Source: Bacillus sp. NTK034 (GTDB taxonomy: Bacteria; Bacillota; Bacilli; Bacillales; Cytobacillaceae). From it: a DNA stretch of 64,000 bases. Both the position numbers and the translations under genes were made by a program. Positions 34,585 to 43,180 of this stretch are shown here, in pieces; position 1 is the stretch's first letter; the number at the start of each line of letters is the position of its first letter. Below the pieces are notes generated by a model. It saw only the letters and a list, made by a program, of their open reading frames with translations, searched no databases and was not told the origin of the DNA. The stretch is taken from positions 62,001 through 126,000 of the forward strand of contig NZ_JAFKOJ010000011.1 in the NCBI RefSeq assembly GCF_017303275.1, in the 5' to 3' direction.

Positions 34585-34932
34585 ATGAGGGGATATTTTT
34601 ATTTAACAGTCTCAATCGCAGGAGAGATTTTTGCCACCACCATGCTCAAGCTGTCGGATGGATTTACTGTGCCACTGCCAACTGCGGGAGTCTTGTTTGG
34701 CTATACACTTTCATTTTATTGCTTATCATTATGTCTTAAAACGGTTCTATTAAGTCTGGCTTATGCCATTTGGTCAGGTGCAGGAACAGCGTTAACAGCG
34801 TTGATTGGGTCCATTATATGGGGAGAAGCATTTAGCAGCCTCAAGATACTCGGAATCATTTTGATTATTGGAGGAATAGTCGTATTGAATTCTGACAGCA
34901 GTGCAGAAACGGTAAAAGAGCCTTCACGCTAG
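34585..34932 (+). CDS. Small multidrug resistance (SMR) family efflux subunit 2
   Basis: 115 residues, four membrane segments. Glu14 is present in VSIAGEIFATTMLKLSDGF and the YAIWSGAGTALTALIG signature is near residue 60. It has a short polar C-terminal tail (SSAETVKEPSR). The start at 34585 is chosen because GGTGGAGG in the end of the first gene lies 8 nt upstream; GTG at 34570 overlaps that site. Paired SMR genes usually give a functional heterodimer. The terminator stem begins inside its last codons. Confidence 0.9.
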   Translation: MRGYFYLTVSIAGEIFATTMLKLSDGFTVPLPTAGVLFGYTLSFYCLSLCLKTVLLSLAYAIWSGAGTALTALIGSIIWGEAFSSLKILGIILIIGGIVVLNSDSSAETVKEPSR

Positions 34933-34944
34933 GGCTCTTTTTTT
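34915..34944 (+). terminator. Terminator of the SMR pair
   Basis: AAAGAGCC/GGGCTCTTT stem with a run of T; it starts inside the coding end. Confidence 0.85.
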
Positions 34945-34999
34945 GTTCCCTCATGCAGGGAGGAGAGTGAGCAGATTGAGCAGATCCATACTCCCTTTA

Positions 35000-35839
35000 T
35001 TAAATATCTTTTAAAGCCCTCAGCGTCTTATCCCTAATCTGAACACGGTTGATATAATCCTTTGCAACAAGTTCTGTGTACAATAAATCAAATAGCAGAA
35101 ACAGAGGGAGTGTTGGAGAAATGTTCTGCCCCATATGCATACTGCTTTTACTCATAACCAGAAGGGATAAATCTGCTAACTGGGAAAGTTCAGATGTTTT
35201 ATCACTTGTTATGGCAAGAACTGATGCCCCTTGTTGCTTGGCAATCTTAACAGCATCAATGACTTCTTTTGTTTTCCCTGAAACTGAAATGCCTAGGACA
35301 AGACTGCCGCCAGAGCTTAACGCAGCATCCATCACCGCCTGATGAGGGTCTGTAATAGACTCAACCTGGATACCAATCCTGAAAAACTTCCATTTGAACT
35401 CCTGTGCTGCAATTCCTGAGTTGCCGATGCCGTATACATGCACTTTTTTTGCATCAGTTAAAAGTGAAACGGCTTGCTGAATATCTAAATAAGTCATTTT
35501 CCGAAAAGTCGTTTCGATAATCTCCAAATGATTCTGATAGAGATTGGAAAAATAATCAATCTCCTTGATATCACTGGATACAGTCGGTTTGTTCCTTAAA
35601 TCAATATATCTTTTTAATTCATGCTTAAATTCATTAAAACCTGAAAAAGAGATTTTCTGACAAAAACGGGTGATTGTAGCTGGGGAAATATGAATTTTTT
35701 TGGCAATTTGACTAATCGACAATTGGCTGATTTCATCCGGATTTTCGATTATATACTTTGCCAAGTCCGACTCAGAGCTTGTGAATTTTTCCATGGTGCA
35801 GGCTATGCCATGCAGAAGATTCTCACCGAGATATTCCAT
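35000..35839 (-). CDS. MurR/RpiR-family regulator (HTH plus SIS domain)
   Basis: 279 residues. HTH_6 domain at residues 1-80 (ISQLSISQIAKKIHISPATITRFCQKISFSGFNEFKHELKRYI) and a sugar isomerase (SIS) domain from about 110 (VHVYGIGNSGIAAQEFKWKF, LVLGISVSGKTKEVIDAVKIAKQQGASVLAITS). Such regulators sense phosphorylated sugars, often N-acetylmannosamine-6-phosphate or N-acetylmuramate-6-phosphate. Position after PTS-nanE suggests control of that pair by ManNAc-6-P, but this is inferred. It has its own upstream region containing a TATAAT-like -10 near 35870. Confidence 0.88.
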   Translation of the reverse strand: MEYLGENLLHGIACTMEKFTSSESDLAKYIIENPDEISQLSISQIAKKIHISPATITRFCQKISFSGFNEFKHELKRYIDLRNKPTVSSDIKEIDYFSNLYQNHLEIIETTFRKMTYLDIQQAVSLLTDAKKVHVYGIGNSGIAAQEFKWKFFRIGIQVESITDPHQAVMDAALSSGGSLVLGISVSGKTKEVIDAVKIAKQQGASVLAITSDKTSELSQLADLSLLVMSKSSMHMGQNISPTLPLFLLFDLLYTELVAKDYINRVQIRDKTLRALKDI

Positions 35840-35956
35840 ACTCTTTTCTCCTCTATTAGATAGTCCCTAGGTACATTATACAAGATACTATCCTTATTTT
35901 TAGATCATTTGCTAAAAACTATGAAATCCCCCTTATCTTGCCGAACAAAAGCAAAA

Positions 35957-35998
35957 AGCTGAAAACAGCCCAGTCGGCAGCCTGAGCTATTTTCAGCT
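35957..35998 (-). terminator. Terminator of PTS-nanE
   Basis: AGCTGAAAATAGCTCAGG pairs imperfectly with the CC..GCTGTTTTCAGCT arm; on the minus strand TTTTTGCTTTT follows. Confidence 0.7.
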
Positions 35999-36003
35999 AT
36001 TCT

Positions 36004-36696
36004 TTATTTTTGCATAGCGTCTACAAATCTTTTCGTAATGATCTGCGGTCTTGTAATTGCACCGCCTACCACAACTGAGTGAACATGAATATTCAGCACA
36101 GAGCGTGCAATTTCCGGGGTTGAAACATTTCCTTCAGCTATTACCTTTGCATGCTTCACATCTTTGACGATCTGTTTGATCACAGCGTAGTCATGATCAT
36201 CAATTTTCAATCCTTTTGTTTCTTCTGTATATCCGTATAATGTTGGTGCCACTATATCAAATCCCAGCTTGTCGGCAAAAACGGCTTCCTCCACTGAAGA
36301 AACATCTGCCATCAGCAAAATCTGTGGATACTTCGATCTTACTTCCTGATAAAACGATTCTAAATCACTGCCATCCGGCCGGATCCGATTAGTTGCATCT
36401 GTTGCAATGATTTCGGCTCCCGTCTCAGCTAAGGCATCGATTTCTTTCATGGTTGGTGTAATAAAGACAGGATGATCCTTGTATACCTGTTTGATGATAC
36501 CGATAACAGGAAGATCGACTAGTTCTTTAATTTCCCTAATATCAGGAACGGAGTTTGCCCGAATGCCAGCAGCTCCTCCCTCCTTTGCAGCCAATGCCAT
36601 GCGCCCCATAATGAATGGACTATGAAGCGGTTCTCCTTCTAAAGCCTGACAGGATACGATTAGTCCATTTTTGATCTGTTCCAGCACTTGATGCAT
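36004..36696 (-). CDS. nanE: N-acetylmannosamine-6-phosphate 2-epimerase
   Basis: 230 residues, the typical NanE length. A TIM barrel with [39 protein letters not shown] near the start, [26 protein letters not shown] near 75, and [17 protein letters not shown] near the end. It converts N-acetylmannosamine-6-phosphate to N-acetylglucosamine-6-phosphate. It follows the PTS gene by 24 nt, so the pair likely imports and isomerises ManNAc. The usual partners for sialic acid use (nanA, nanK) are not in this window. Confidence 0.93.
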   Translation of the reverse strand: MHQVLEQIKNGLIVSCQALEGEPLHSPFIMGRMALAAKEGGAAGIRANSVPDIREIKELVDLPVIGIIKQVYKDHPVFITPTMKEIDALAETGAEIIATDATNRIRPDGSDLESFYQEVRSKYPQILLMADVSSVEEAVFADKLGFDIVAPTLYGYTEETKGLKIDDHDYAVIKQIVKDVKHAKVIAEGNVSTPEIARSVLNIHVHSVVVGGAITRPQIITKRFVDAMQK

Positions 36697-36720
36697 TTAA
36701 AAACACGTCCTTATTATTTA

Positions 36721-38253
36721 TTACTGACCTAAATACTCTTCTACTTCGTTTTTAACAATGGTGACTTGAGGTCCATAAATAATTTGAACACCCGTTCCTT
36801 TTTTCACAATTCCTTTTGATCCAGTCTGTTTAATGACATCATCTTTTACGAGGGAATCATCTTTAACAGTTACCCGGAGACGAGTCGCACAGCAATCAAC
36901 AATTTCAATATTATTTGTTCCGCCCAATCCTTCTACAATTGTTTTGGCACGGTCTGTAGCTGAAACTTGCTCTGCTGCCTGTTCTTCGTCTTCACGTCCA
37001 AGAACTTTGAAGTTCTTTTTTCTGATTAAGAATTTAAACGTAAAGTAGTAAAGGAAGAACCATGGAATACCTACCATCAATACATATGGCCAATTTGTTT
37101 TATCGGCACCTTGAAGAATTCCAAATAAGATGAAATCAATAAATCCGCCTGAGAAGGTTTGCCCAACAGTAATATTGAAAATGTCTGCCATCATAAAAGC
37201 AAAACCATCGAAAATAGCATGCACTAAATAAAGAAGAGGTGCCACGAATAAGAAGCTAAATTCAAGCGGTTCTGTGATACCGGTCAGGAATGATGTTAAC
37301 GCTGCTGAAAGCAAAATACCTGCTACCACTTTTCTGTTTTTCTTTTTAGAGCAATGGTAGATGGCCAATGCAGCTCCCGGCAGGCCAAACATCATTGTAA
37401 TAAAACGGCCTGACATGAATCTGGATACCCCTTCGTAATATTGTTCAGTCGATGGGTCACCCAATTGCGCAAAAAAGATATTTTGTGTACCGCTGACTAA
37501 TTTTCCGCCAATCTCCAGTGTTCCGCCAAGAGCAGTTTGCCAGAAAGGAAGGTAGAAAATATGGTGCAGGCCAAGCGGTCCAAGCATACGCAGAATAAAT
37601 CCATAGAAAAGGGTTCCGATTTCCCCTGTGCCTGTAACCACTGATCCAAGCCCATTGATTAATGCCTGGAAATATGGCCATATCACAAATAGAATCGCTC
37701 CTACAAAAATCGAAGCAAATGAAACGACTATAGGAATAAAACGAGATCCCCCAAAGAATCCTAACACTTGAGGCAGCTGAATTTTATTGTATTTATTATG
37801 CAGGGCAGCTGCTGCAATCCCGACGATAATTCCGCCAAATACACCTGTTTCCAAAGTCTGAATCCCGACAGCCAGCCCTTGACCGGCTCCTGCAAGGTTA
37901 TCCTTGGCCAGGTCTCCGGTTAATGAAAGCAGCGCACTGATGGTACTGTTCATAACAAAATAACCGATCATGGCTGCTAAACCAGCCGTTGCTTTATCTG
38001 AACGTGCTAAACCAATCGCTACCCCTACCGCAAATATGATCGGCAAGTTGGCAAATACGATTGAACCCGCCGCACTCATGATCGTAAAAATAGCCTGCAG
38101 CCAGCTGATATCTAAAAATGGATAAGCTGAAACCGTATTCGGGTTAGACAGCGCTCCGCCAATTCCTAATAATAAACCTGCTGCCGGCAAAACGGCTATT
38201 GGCAGCATAAACGATTTACCAAATTGCTGTGCCTTTTCAAAAGCTTTTTTCAT
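36721..38253 (-). CDS. PTS EIIBC component, glucose/N-acetylglucosamine superfamily
   Basis: 510 residues. The EIIC domain (residues 1-410) has about ten membrane segments and typical motifs: MLPIAVLPAAGLLLGIG, LGPLGLHHIFYLPFW and TGITEPLEFSFLFVAPLLY. The EIIB domain (from about 435) has the phospho-cysteine in CCATRLRV. No EIIA domain is fused, so EIIA must come from another gene. Its exact sugar is unknown; the adjacent nanE favours N-acetylmannosamine. The promoter with CRE-like palindrome is upstream (38311-38359). First gene of the operon. Confidence 0.9.
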   Translation of the reverse strand: MKKAFEKAQQFGKSFMLPIAVLPAAGLLLGIGGALSNPNTVSAYPFLDISWLQAIFTIMSAAGSIVFANLPIIFAVGVAIGLARSDKATAGLAAMIGYFVMNSTISALLSLTGDLAKDNLAGAGQGLAVGIQTLETGVFGGIIVGIAAAALHNKYNKIQLPQVLGFFGGSRFIPIVVSFASIFVGAILFVIWPYFQALINGLGSVVTGTGEIGTLFYGFILRMLGPLGLHHIFYLPFWQTALGGTLEIGGKLVSGTQNIFFAQLGDPSTEQYYEGVSRFMSGRFITMMFGLPGAALAIYHCSKKKNRKVVAGILLSAALTSFLTGITEPLEFSFLFVAPLLYLVHAIFDGFAFMMADIFNITVGQTFSGGFIDFILFGILQGADKTNWPYVLMVGIPWFFLYYFTFKFLIRKKNFKVLGREDEEQAAEQVSATDRAKTIVEGLGGTNNIEIVDCCATRLRVTVKDDSLVKDDVIKQTGSKGIVKKGTGVQIIYGPQVTIVKNEVEEYLGQ

Positions 38254-38310
38254 TGATACTGACCCCCTTTACCTTGATGAGAAGCTTTTCTGCTTTAACC
38301 TTCTATCCGT

Positions 38311-38339
38311 ATCATATATTCACAGCTTCAGCAGTTCAA
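38311..38339 (-). promoter_or_regulatory. Promoter of the PTS-nanE operon
   Basis: Minus-strand TTGAAC (38334-38339) and TATGAT (38311-38316) with a 17-nt spacer. Confidence 0.6.
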
Positions 38340-38345
38340 TGAGAT

Positions 38346-38359
38346 TGAAACCGTTTTCA
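38346..38359. promoter_or_regulatory. CRE-like palindrome at the PTS-nanE promoter
   Basis: TGAAACCGTTTTCA fits the CRE consensus and sits within a longer near-palindrome, ATTGAAACCGTTTTCAAT. It lies just upstream of the -35 box. It could serve CcpA or the RpiR-type regulator. Confidence 0.55.
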
Positions 38360-38503
38360 ATCCTTTTCATCATTCTGCCGTCAACGCTGAAAATACGTTC
38401 AATTGCTAAATTGCCTAAAAAACATAATTCGAAATTTGGAGGACAGTAAAAGAAAATATAAAATGGGGTTGATTATTTACGGTTAAATCTTCATTCAGCA
38501 AGA

Positions 38504-39046
38504 TTATAAAATAGAATTAACCTTGATTCGCCAAATCATATGATGAGCCCCTTCTCCCCAATAATCCTTTAACAAATAATCAGGTTCCCCAAACTTTTTT
38601 CTCCAGACCTTTTGTGAATGTTTATATCCTGAATCTAAGCAGAATTCTTCTATTCCTTTATTCCTTAAGGTCAAATAAATTGCTGCCACTAATTGATTGC
38701 CTATGCCTTTTTTCTGATAGTCAGGATGCACGAATACTGTGCCCACTTCATAAAGATCTTTAAGTGCCTGATCTGTACATTTTTTTATTAGGTCACTAGC
38801 TGGACCGTATTCTATTGATCCAATGATTTTTTCTCCATGTAAAGCAATTAAAAAATACCGTTCTTTACCGCCGCTTTTCATATCACTATTCAGACAGCTT
38901 TTCTTGGCTTTAATTTCTTCTTCCATGTCTTTCAGCAAATCTCCAATACCTTCTTTGTGAAACGTATCGGTTACAACCAATCTAAAGAAATTGTTTAGAT
39001 CTTTTACATCCTCTTCTAATGGTCTTCTTATCATGACACTATTCAT
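38504..39046 (-). CDS. GNAT-family N-acetyltransferase
   Basis: 180 residues from ATG 39046 (GGAAGTTAATA upstream); an in-frame ATG at 39145 has no good site and its extra residues look non-coding. IRRPLEEDVKDLNNFFRLVVTDTF is the GNAT start, and VGTVFVHPDYQKKGIGNQLVAAIY (near 118) is the acetyl-CoA loop. Acceptor unknown. Monocistronic; no obvious terminator behind it. Confidence 0.83.
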   Translation of the reverse strand: MNSVMIRRPLEEDVKDLNNFFRLVVTDTFHKEGIGDLLKDMEEEIKAKKSCLNSDMKSGGKERYFLIALHGEKIIGSIEYGPASDLIKKCTDQALKDLYEVGTVFVHPDYQKKGIGNQLVAAIYLTLRNKGIEEFCLDSGYKHSQKVWRKKFGEPDYLLKDYWGEGAHHMIWRIKVNSIL

Positions 39047-39118
39047 TATTAACTTCCTTTCGCGAATCTGACTTACCTGTCCTGTTAGCCCAATAAACTG
39101 CAATCCTGTACTTTTGAT

Positions 39119-39146
39119 CAAAAATGCCCCCTGACCAGGGGGCATT
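39119..39146 (-). terminator. Terminator of the terD locus
   Basis: AATGCCCCCT/AGGGGGCATT stem; on the minus strand TTTTTG follows. Confidence 0.85.
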
Positions 39147-39237
39147 ATTATCCAAATCGAAACCTATGGCTATGTATTCATTTTAAGCTGGAGCAGGAAA
39201 ATTTGTGTTGTTTCCGGCCTGTAAAAATCCCTCTGTT

Positions 39238-39782
39238 TTACTTTTTACCGAACAGCTCGCCATGGAATCCTCTTGCAACCGGATTGAACTTCCACTCCCC
39301 GTTATGCCGGTAAAGATCTGCTGCCACAATCGCTGTTTCAGCAGTAAAATCTTTTCCCAGATCAAATCGAAGGATTTCTTCACCGGTAACTCGGTTCAGG
39401 ATGTGATATAGGCTTTATTTAATTGCCCGAAATGCTGTCCCTTTTGCTCGGCATCGTTAATCGTCACAGTAAAACTGAGCCTTTCCACATGGAGAGGAAC
39501 TTTAGAAAGGCGGACCTCAATCTGTTCACTATCGCCGTGATCACTTCCAATCCGGCTGTCTCCATGGTAAAGAACACTGCCTTCACCGGCAATCGGATTG
39601 TTGTAAAAAACAAAATCCCCTTCTGATTTCACTTTTCCACTTCCTCCAAGCAGGAACACACTCGCATCGAGGTCAAAATCGGTCCCTGATATATCCCAGC
39701 CAAGTCCAACCGTAACCTCCTGAAGGTCAGGGTGCTTCTTCGTTAAATCGGTCTTTTGCCCCTTTAATAATGTTACACTCAT
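39238..39782 (-). pseudogene. terD: terD-like gene interrupted by a single-base frameshift
   Basis: The first 127 codons encode a TerD/YceC-type stress protein (MSVTLLKGQKTDLTKKHPDLQ, VGLGWDISGTDFDLDASVFLL, FVFYNN, TVTINDAEQKGQHFGQLNKAYI). The frame then stops at TGA (about 39396). One base later in frame the homology continues (ILNRVTGEEILRFDLGKDF, ETAIVAADLYRHNGEWKFNPVARGF) to a TAA at 39238. Adding one base in ATCACATCC (for example ATC-CAC-ATC) restores a 181-residue protein. TerD proteins bind calcium and accompany tellurite or phage resistance. The C-terminus after NPVARGF is also shorter than usual. It is either a true mutation or a sequencing error. Start set by AAGGAAG upstream. Confidence 0.8.
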
Positions 39783-39858
39783 TTGGATACTTCCTTCCAT
39801 TTTGTTTCTTTCAGTCTAGCATATCTCGTATGCGCAAACAGTTAAGAGTAAAATAATA

Positions 39859-39880
39859 ACCCGCCATGAATGACGGGTTC
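39859..39880 (-). terminator. Terminator of the Gly/Cys-rich small membrane protein gene
   Basis: AACCCGCCAT/ATGACGGGTT stem (one mismatch); on the minus strand T-rich sequence follows. Confidence 0.6.
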
Positions 39881-39927
39881 TGGTTTTATGGAATTTAACA
39901 TAAATTGCTGGACTAAGAGAATTAGAA

Positions 39928-40131
39928 TCAGTCCCCTCCTCCACCGCAGCCTCCGCCATCTCCTCCAAAGCCGCCTTCTAAACTATCACAGTTATGCGAA
40001 CTGCTATAGTCTCCAGTATGGTGATAGGAAGTATGATTTTTCCCGCTGGCATAAGAACGATTGGATGGTCTGGAACCACCAATAGCGATCATGATAATAA
40101 AAAGTAACCCAATTATAATGAATCCTGACAT
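39928..40131 (-). CDS. Small membrane protein with Gly/Cys-rich tail
   Basis: 67 residues from ATG 40131 (AAGGGG 8 nt upstream). One N-terminal membrane segment (SGFIIIGLLFIIMIAIGG) is followed by a polar Ser/His/Tyr stretch and a tail ending GGFGGDGGGCGGGGD. Proteins of this plan (single anchor, glycine-rich tail with one or two Cys) are common in Bacillaceae, often at 60-80 residues, with unknown role. Two cysteines (one in HNCDSL, one in GGGCGGGG) are present. Confidence 0.7.
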   Translation of the reverse strand: MSGFIIIGLLFIIMIAIGGSRPSNRSYASGKNHTSYHHTGDYSSSHNCDSLEGGFGGDGGGCGGGGD

Positions 40132-40290
40132 TTCCATCACCCCTTATTTTTATATACGAAAGATGGCTCGTTAGGTTTCAGAAAATTAAAATAAATTAAA
40201 TGATACATTTATGAGTGTAATAACAGGCAGGTTCTACCGAAAAAACTATTATGATGACTTTGAATAACTAGAAAGAAAGAGGATTTTAAG

Positions 40291-40761
40291 ATGAAAGAAA
40301 TACTGGTATACAGATATGAAGATGTTATCCATGCCCCGATTGATTTGGTTTTCAAATACGTGGATGATGATGAAAAAATAAAGCTCTGGAATACAATGCT
40401 TATCGAAAACATTTACGACAATGAGGAAAATAATCCGGTCCCAGAGCCTGGCACCAAGTTTGTCACCGTTCAGAAACTGGATAAAAAAATCATCAAAATT
40501 GATTCCGAATTGATTGAATATGAAGCTCCCCATAAAGTTGTTATGCACTCTCATTCCAAAGAAGGATTAAGCATTTCAAAGTATCACTTATCAAGAGAAC
40601 ATAACGGAACGCGTCTGATTGTGGAAGCAAGCCTTGTTCCAAGCAACTTCTTCTATAAGCTAACAACCAAACTTTTAGGATGGACAGCTAAATTTGTGTT
40701 TGAAGAACAATACCAGAACTTGAAGAGATATGTGGAGAATGAAGTGGATGATGATGAATAA
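40291..40761 (+). CDS. SRPBCC/START-like domain protein
   Basis: 156 residues. The opening VYRYEDVIHAPIDLVFKYVDDDEKIKLWN and the closing C-terminal helix (AKFVFEEQYQNLKRYVENEV) are typical of the helix-grip polyketide-cyclase/START-like fold, which holds small hydrophobic ligands. No catalytic residues can be assigned. AGAAAGAGGATTTTAAG precedes the ATG. It ends at a terminator shared with chaB. Confidence 0.78.
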   Translation: MKEILVYRYEDVIHAPIDLVFKYVDDDEKIKLWNTMLIENIYDNEENNPVPEPGTKFVTVQKLDKKIIKIDSELIEYEAPHKVVMHSHSKEGLSISKYHLSREHNGTRLIVEASLVPSNFFYKLTTKLLGWTAKFVFEEQYQNLKRYVENEVDDDE

Positions 40762-40790
40762 AAAAGGTGTCCTGGAACAGGACACCTTTT
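40762..40790. terminator. Bidirectional terminator between SRPBCC gene and chaB
   Basis: AAAAGGTGTCCT/AGGACACCTTTT perfect stem between converging genes. Confidence 0.85.
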
Positions 40791-40808
40791 ACTGTAAAAG
40801 CCTATTTA

Positions 40809-41009
40809 CTATTCCTTCTTCACCCATTTATCATCATCATTCTTCTCATATTTCTTCTTCACTGCACTCCAGGCAACCTTAAAGGCCGTTTCTTCCTCGT
40901 CATACTCTTCGCTTGCAGAATTAAACGCTTCCTTAAAGATTTCCTGTGCGTGGTGCGGAAGATTATCTTTGACGGAATCAGGCAGATCGCTTAGTTTATC
41001 ATAAGGCAT
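40809..41009 (-). CDS. chaB: ChaB-family protein
   Basis: 66 residues, acidic with a helical core. YDKLSDLPDSVKDNLPHHAQEIFKEAFNSASEEY and AFKVAWSAVKKKYEK are the ChaB signature; the family is often described as regulators of cation transport, although this is not well proven. Here no ChaA antiporter is adjacent. A GTTTAA-N14-GGAAAA segment upstream weakly resembles a sigma-B promoter, which would fit a stress role. AGGGGAGGAAGC precedes the ATG. Confidence 0.85.
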   Translation of the reverse strand: MPYDKLSDLPDSVKDNLPHHAQEIFKEAFNSASEEYDEEETAFKVAWSAVKKKYEKNDDDKWVKKE

Positions 41010-41127
41010 TTTTGCTTCCTCCCCTGCACATGTTCTTATATGTATTTTTCCTGATTATAAGTGTTTTAAACATAGTCTCAGGAATACCTCATGTACAGAT
41101 ATAGCTACTCAGCCGCCTGTCATCCAA

Positions 41128-41451
41128 CTACTCGGGAAGATTAATCAGTTCATCATAATACTCCTGGGGATTGGAAATATGGTTATCAATGAAAAACTTT
41201 GCCTGTTCTTTGAACATATCAATGTAAGACTCTCTGCTAATGGCTAAATCCCCTAAATCGGCAGTGTCTCCTTGAACTTGTACTGTACCTGCCTTTACGT
41301 CAACAACAACGGTCATATGTATCTTATCCTTGTAAAGAACAGTTCCCGTCACTTGTTGTTTCACTAAATCGACAAAAGAAAATTCATGGCGTACACCTGT
41401 TGGTTTAAACAGCGTATAGCCTGCATTTGCTTGATCTTTATAATCACTCAT
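41128..41451 (-). CDS. Conserved-looking small cytoplasmic protein, unknown
   Basis: 107 residues, no membrane segment. Starts MSDYKDQANAGYTLFKPTGVRHEFSFVDLV and has a beta-rich middle (VTGTVLYKDKIHMTVVVDVKAGTVQVQGD) and helical end. I do not recognise the family. It lies 12 nt downstream of the HEFGH metalloprotein gene on the same strand, so it is probably the third gene of that small operon (42420 to 41128). AGGTGGAAGT precedes the ATG. Confidence 0.68.
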   Translation of the reverse strand: MSDYKDQANAGYTLFKPTGVRHEFSFVDLVKQQVTGTVLYKDKIHMTVVVDVKAGTVQVQGDTADLGDLAISRESYIDMFKEQAKFFIDNHISNPQEYYDELINLPE

Positions 41452-41463
41452 ACTTCCACCTCA

Positions 41464-42312
41464 TCATTTCACAATACCCTTGCCATTCAGCCAATTTTCT
41501 GCAGTGTCAATAAAGTCAGGTCTCTTCCAGGCAGTAATGGCATGTCTTTCTCCCATCCGTTCAACAAGACTTTGAAAAAACAAATCCCCCAAATAATATC
41601 CCAATCGGCTATACCCAAATCTTTCACCGCCGCGGATAGAAAACCATTCAAGAAATATCGCATCTGCTGTTTTTGAAGCATAATCTTCAGCAAATTTCAG
41701 CTTGATATCATGATGGTTGGATACTGCGAATTCCAGCCAACCACCCCCTTCATTATCGAAGGAAAAATAGACAGACCGGCTTAAACCGGATTCCGTCATT
41801 CTGGAAAAATGGGTAGCCGTCCCTTCCTGATACAGCCAGGTAAGAGGGTTTGCCCACCTTATTTTTGCCCAGTCCATCCCCGATTCATTTGAAATAATAT
41901 TGTGGCAGGCATGTCCAAACTCATGCGCAACTATAGCTTTTAGATGATCGGTTTCTGGCGACAACTTCTCTAAAGCAAAGGTAATATTAGGAATGATCAT
42001 CCGATGTGTAAAGGCATTCGAACCAAATCCGCCCACGATCAGATTAATTTCAATCGGAAATGAAACCTGATACCCGGCTGAATACTTATAAGCCACTTCT
42101 TCGATTACAGGAATAATCTTTCCATGAACGGCATCAATTGCAGGCAGCAAATACTTTGCAATCGATTGCCGGTGCCTTTCTTCGGAGTCGTTACAATGAT
42201 AGGCAAAATACTCCATAAATACTTCAGGATATTTATCATAGTAGCTTCTTAAGAAATCTACCGAAGGCTGATAGCTGCGCATAAAAAACGGAACGGTATC
42301 AATGATTTTCAT
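41464..42312 (-). CDS. Putative gluzincin-type zinc metalloprotease (HEFGH)
   Basis: 282 residues, soluble. The zinc-binding motif AHEFGHACHN has His130, Glu131 and His134; the third ligand is likely Glu163 in LYQEGTATHFSR, 32 residues later, as in gluzincins and DUF2268-like proteins. There is no signal peptide. The family is predicted to be Zn-dependent peptidase; no substrate known. A 34-codon membrane-protein gene ends 3 nt upstream of its start, so translation is probably coupled. The third gene is a 107-residue protein. Confidence 0.72.
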   Translation of the reverse strand: MKIIDTVPFFMRSYQPSVDFLRSYYDKYPEVFMEYFAYHCNDSEERHRQSIAKYLLPAIDAVHGKIIPVIEEVAYKYSAGYQVSFPIEINLIVGGFGSNAFTHRMIIPNITFALEKLSPETDHLKAIVAHEFGHACHNIISNESGMDWAKIRWANPLTWLYQEGTATHFSRMTESGLSRSVYFSFDNEGGGWLEFAVSNHHDIKLKFAEDYASKTADAIFLEWFSIRGGERFGYSRLGYYLGDLFFQSLVERMGERHAITAWKRPDFIDTAENWLNGKGIVK

Positions 42313-42315
42313 CGA

Positions 42316-42420
42316 TTAGATCCAATCTTTCACATAAGCCACTAAACCGATCACAGAACCAATTACAGCGCCAAAAAGCACATAATAACGTGTTTCGAGC
42401 TGAGCGAGCTTTTTTGTCAA
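42316..42420 (-). CDS. 34-residue single-span membrane protein
   Basis: A very small gene: TTG start at 42420 with a strong GGAGGGG site 5 nt upstream. The product begins MTKKLAQLETRYYVLFGAVI and ends VAYVKDWI, with one hydrophobic segment of about 20 residues and a basic N-terminus. It stops 3 nt before the ATG of the HEFGH metalloprotein gene. The size and coupling suggest a membrane regulator or anchor for that protein, by inference only. Confidence 0.6.
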   Translation of the reverse strand: MTKKLAQLETRYYVLFGAVIGSVIGLVAYVKDWI

Positions 42421-42501
42421 ACTAACCCCTCCTGACCTTTGTTCCTATTTTCTACGCTTATTTTTGGAAAAGTTTTCAAGTTTTTGTTAAAGACCCTACT
42501 C

Positions 42502-42972
42502 CTAGATCGGCAGCACCGTCGAATCCTTAATTTCCCTCAGTGCCAGGCTGGTCTGAATCTTCGTAATTCCCAATTCATTCAGCTTCCTGATAAACATCTC
42601 CAGCCCCTTGCGATCCTTGCAGGCAACTTTCAATAGATAATCATACTCCCCTGTTAAACAATGACACTCTAAAACTTCCTTCATGGATTCCAGCGTTTTT
42701 TCAAGAGATTCCAGTTTTTCAGCCTGGTGCATATTGGTGCTCATGAACACGAAGCATAATAAATCAAAGCCCAGCTTCTCATGGCTTAGAATAGCCACAT
42801 GTTTTTGGATATACCCTTCCGCTTCCAAACGCTTAATCCTTGCGTGTACAGCTGGAGCAGACAGATTCACCCTTTTCGACAGTTCCAGATTGCTAATCCG
42901 CGAGTCCTTTTGGAGCAAATCCAATATTTTAATATCCAGGTTATCTAACACCTTGCTTACAATCGATTCCAC
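42502..42972 (-). CDS. Lrp/AsnC-family transcriptional regulator
   Basis: 156 residues. N-terminal HTH (LDIKILDLLQKDSRISNLELSKRVNLSAPAVHARIKRLEAEGYI) and a C-terminal RAM domain (VLECHCLTGEYDYLLKVACKD). Such proteins form octamers that respond to amino acids. The GTG at 42972 is the start. It is transcribed divergently from an EamA transporter, with a 208-nt AT-rich intergenic region, the usual arrangement when the regulator controls an amino acid exporter. Confidence 0.9.
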   Translation of the reverse strand: MESIVSKVLDNLDIKILDLLQKDSRISNLELSKRVNLSAPAVHARIKRLEAEGYIQKHVAILSHEKLGFDLLCFVFMSTNMHQAEKLESLEKTLESMKEVLECHCLTGEYDYLLKVACKDRKGLEMFIRKLNELGITKIQTSLALREIKDSTVLPI

Positions 42973-43180
42973 TACCCATCAGCCCTTTTCAATTATTCCA
43001 AATACTGATCAAATCACATGTTCAAACTGAATATCACAAACTTATAATCTCATATACTTTTAATTATTTTGAATTAATATCATTATACAAAATTATCTTT
43101 TGTTTGATATAAAAAATGTTAAAATTATTCATATAAACAATGTCATTGTGCACAATGGCTCTGAAAAGGAGCTAAATGAC

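Noticed and set aside
39183-39383. 66-codon minus-strand frame
   Set aside because: It is the shifted frame of the terD C-terminal region; the true continuation is in another frame.
42420-42501. Extra small gene between the 34-codon gene and the Lrp gene
   Set aside because: No start with a ribosome binding site was found in this short gap.
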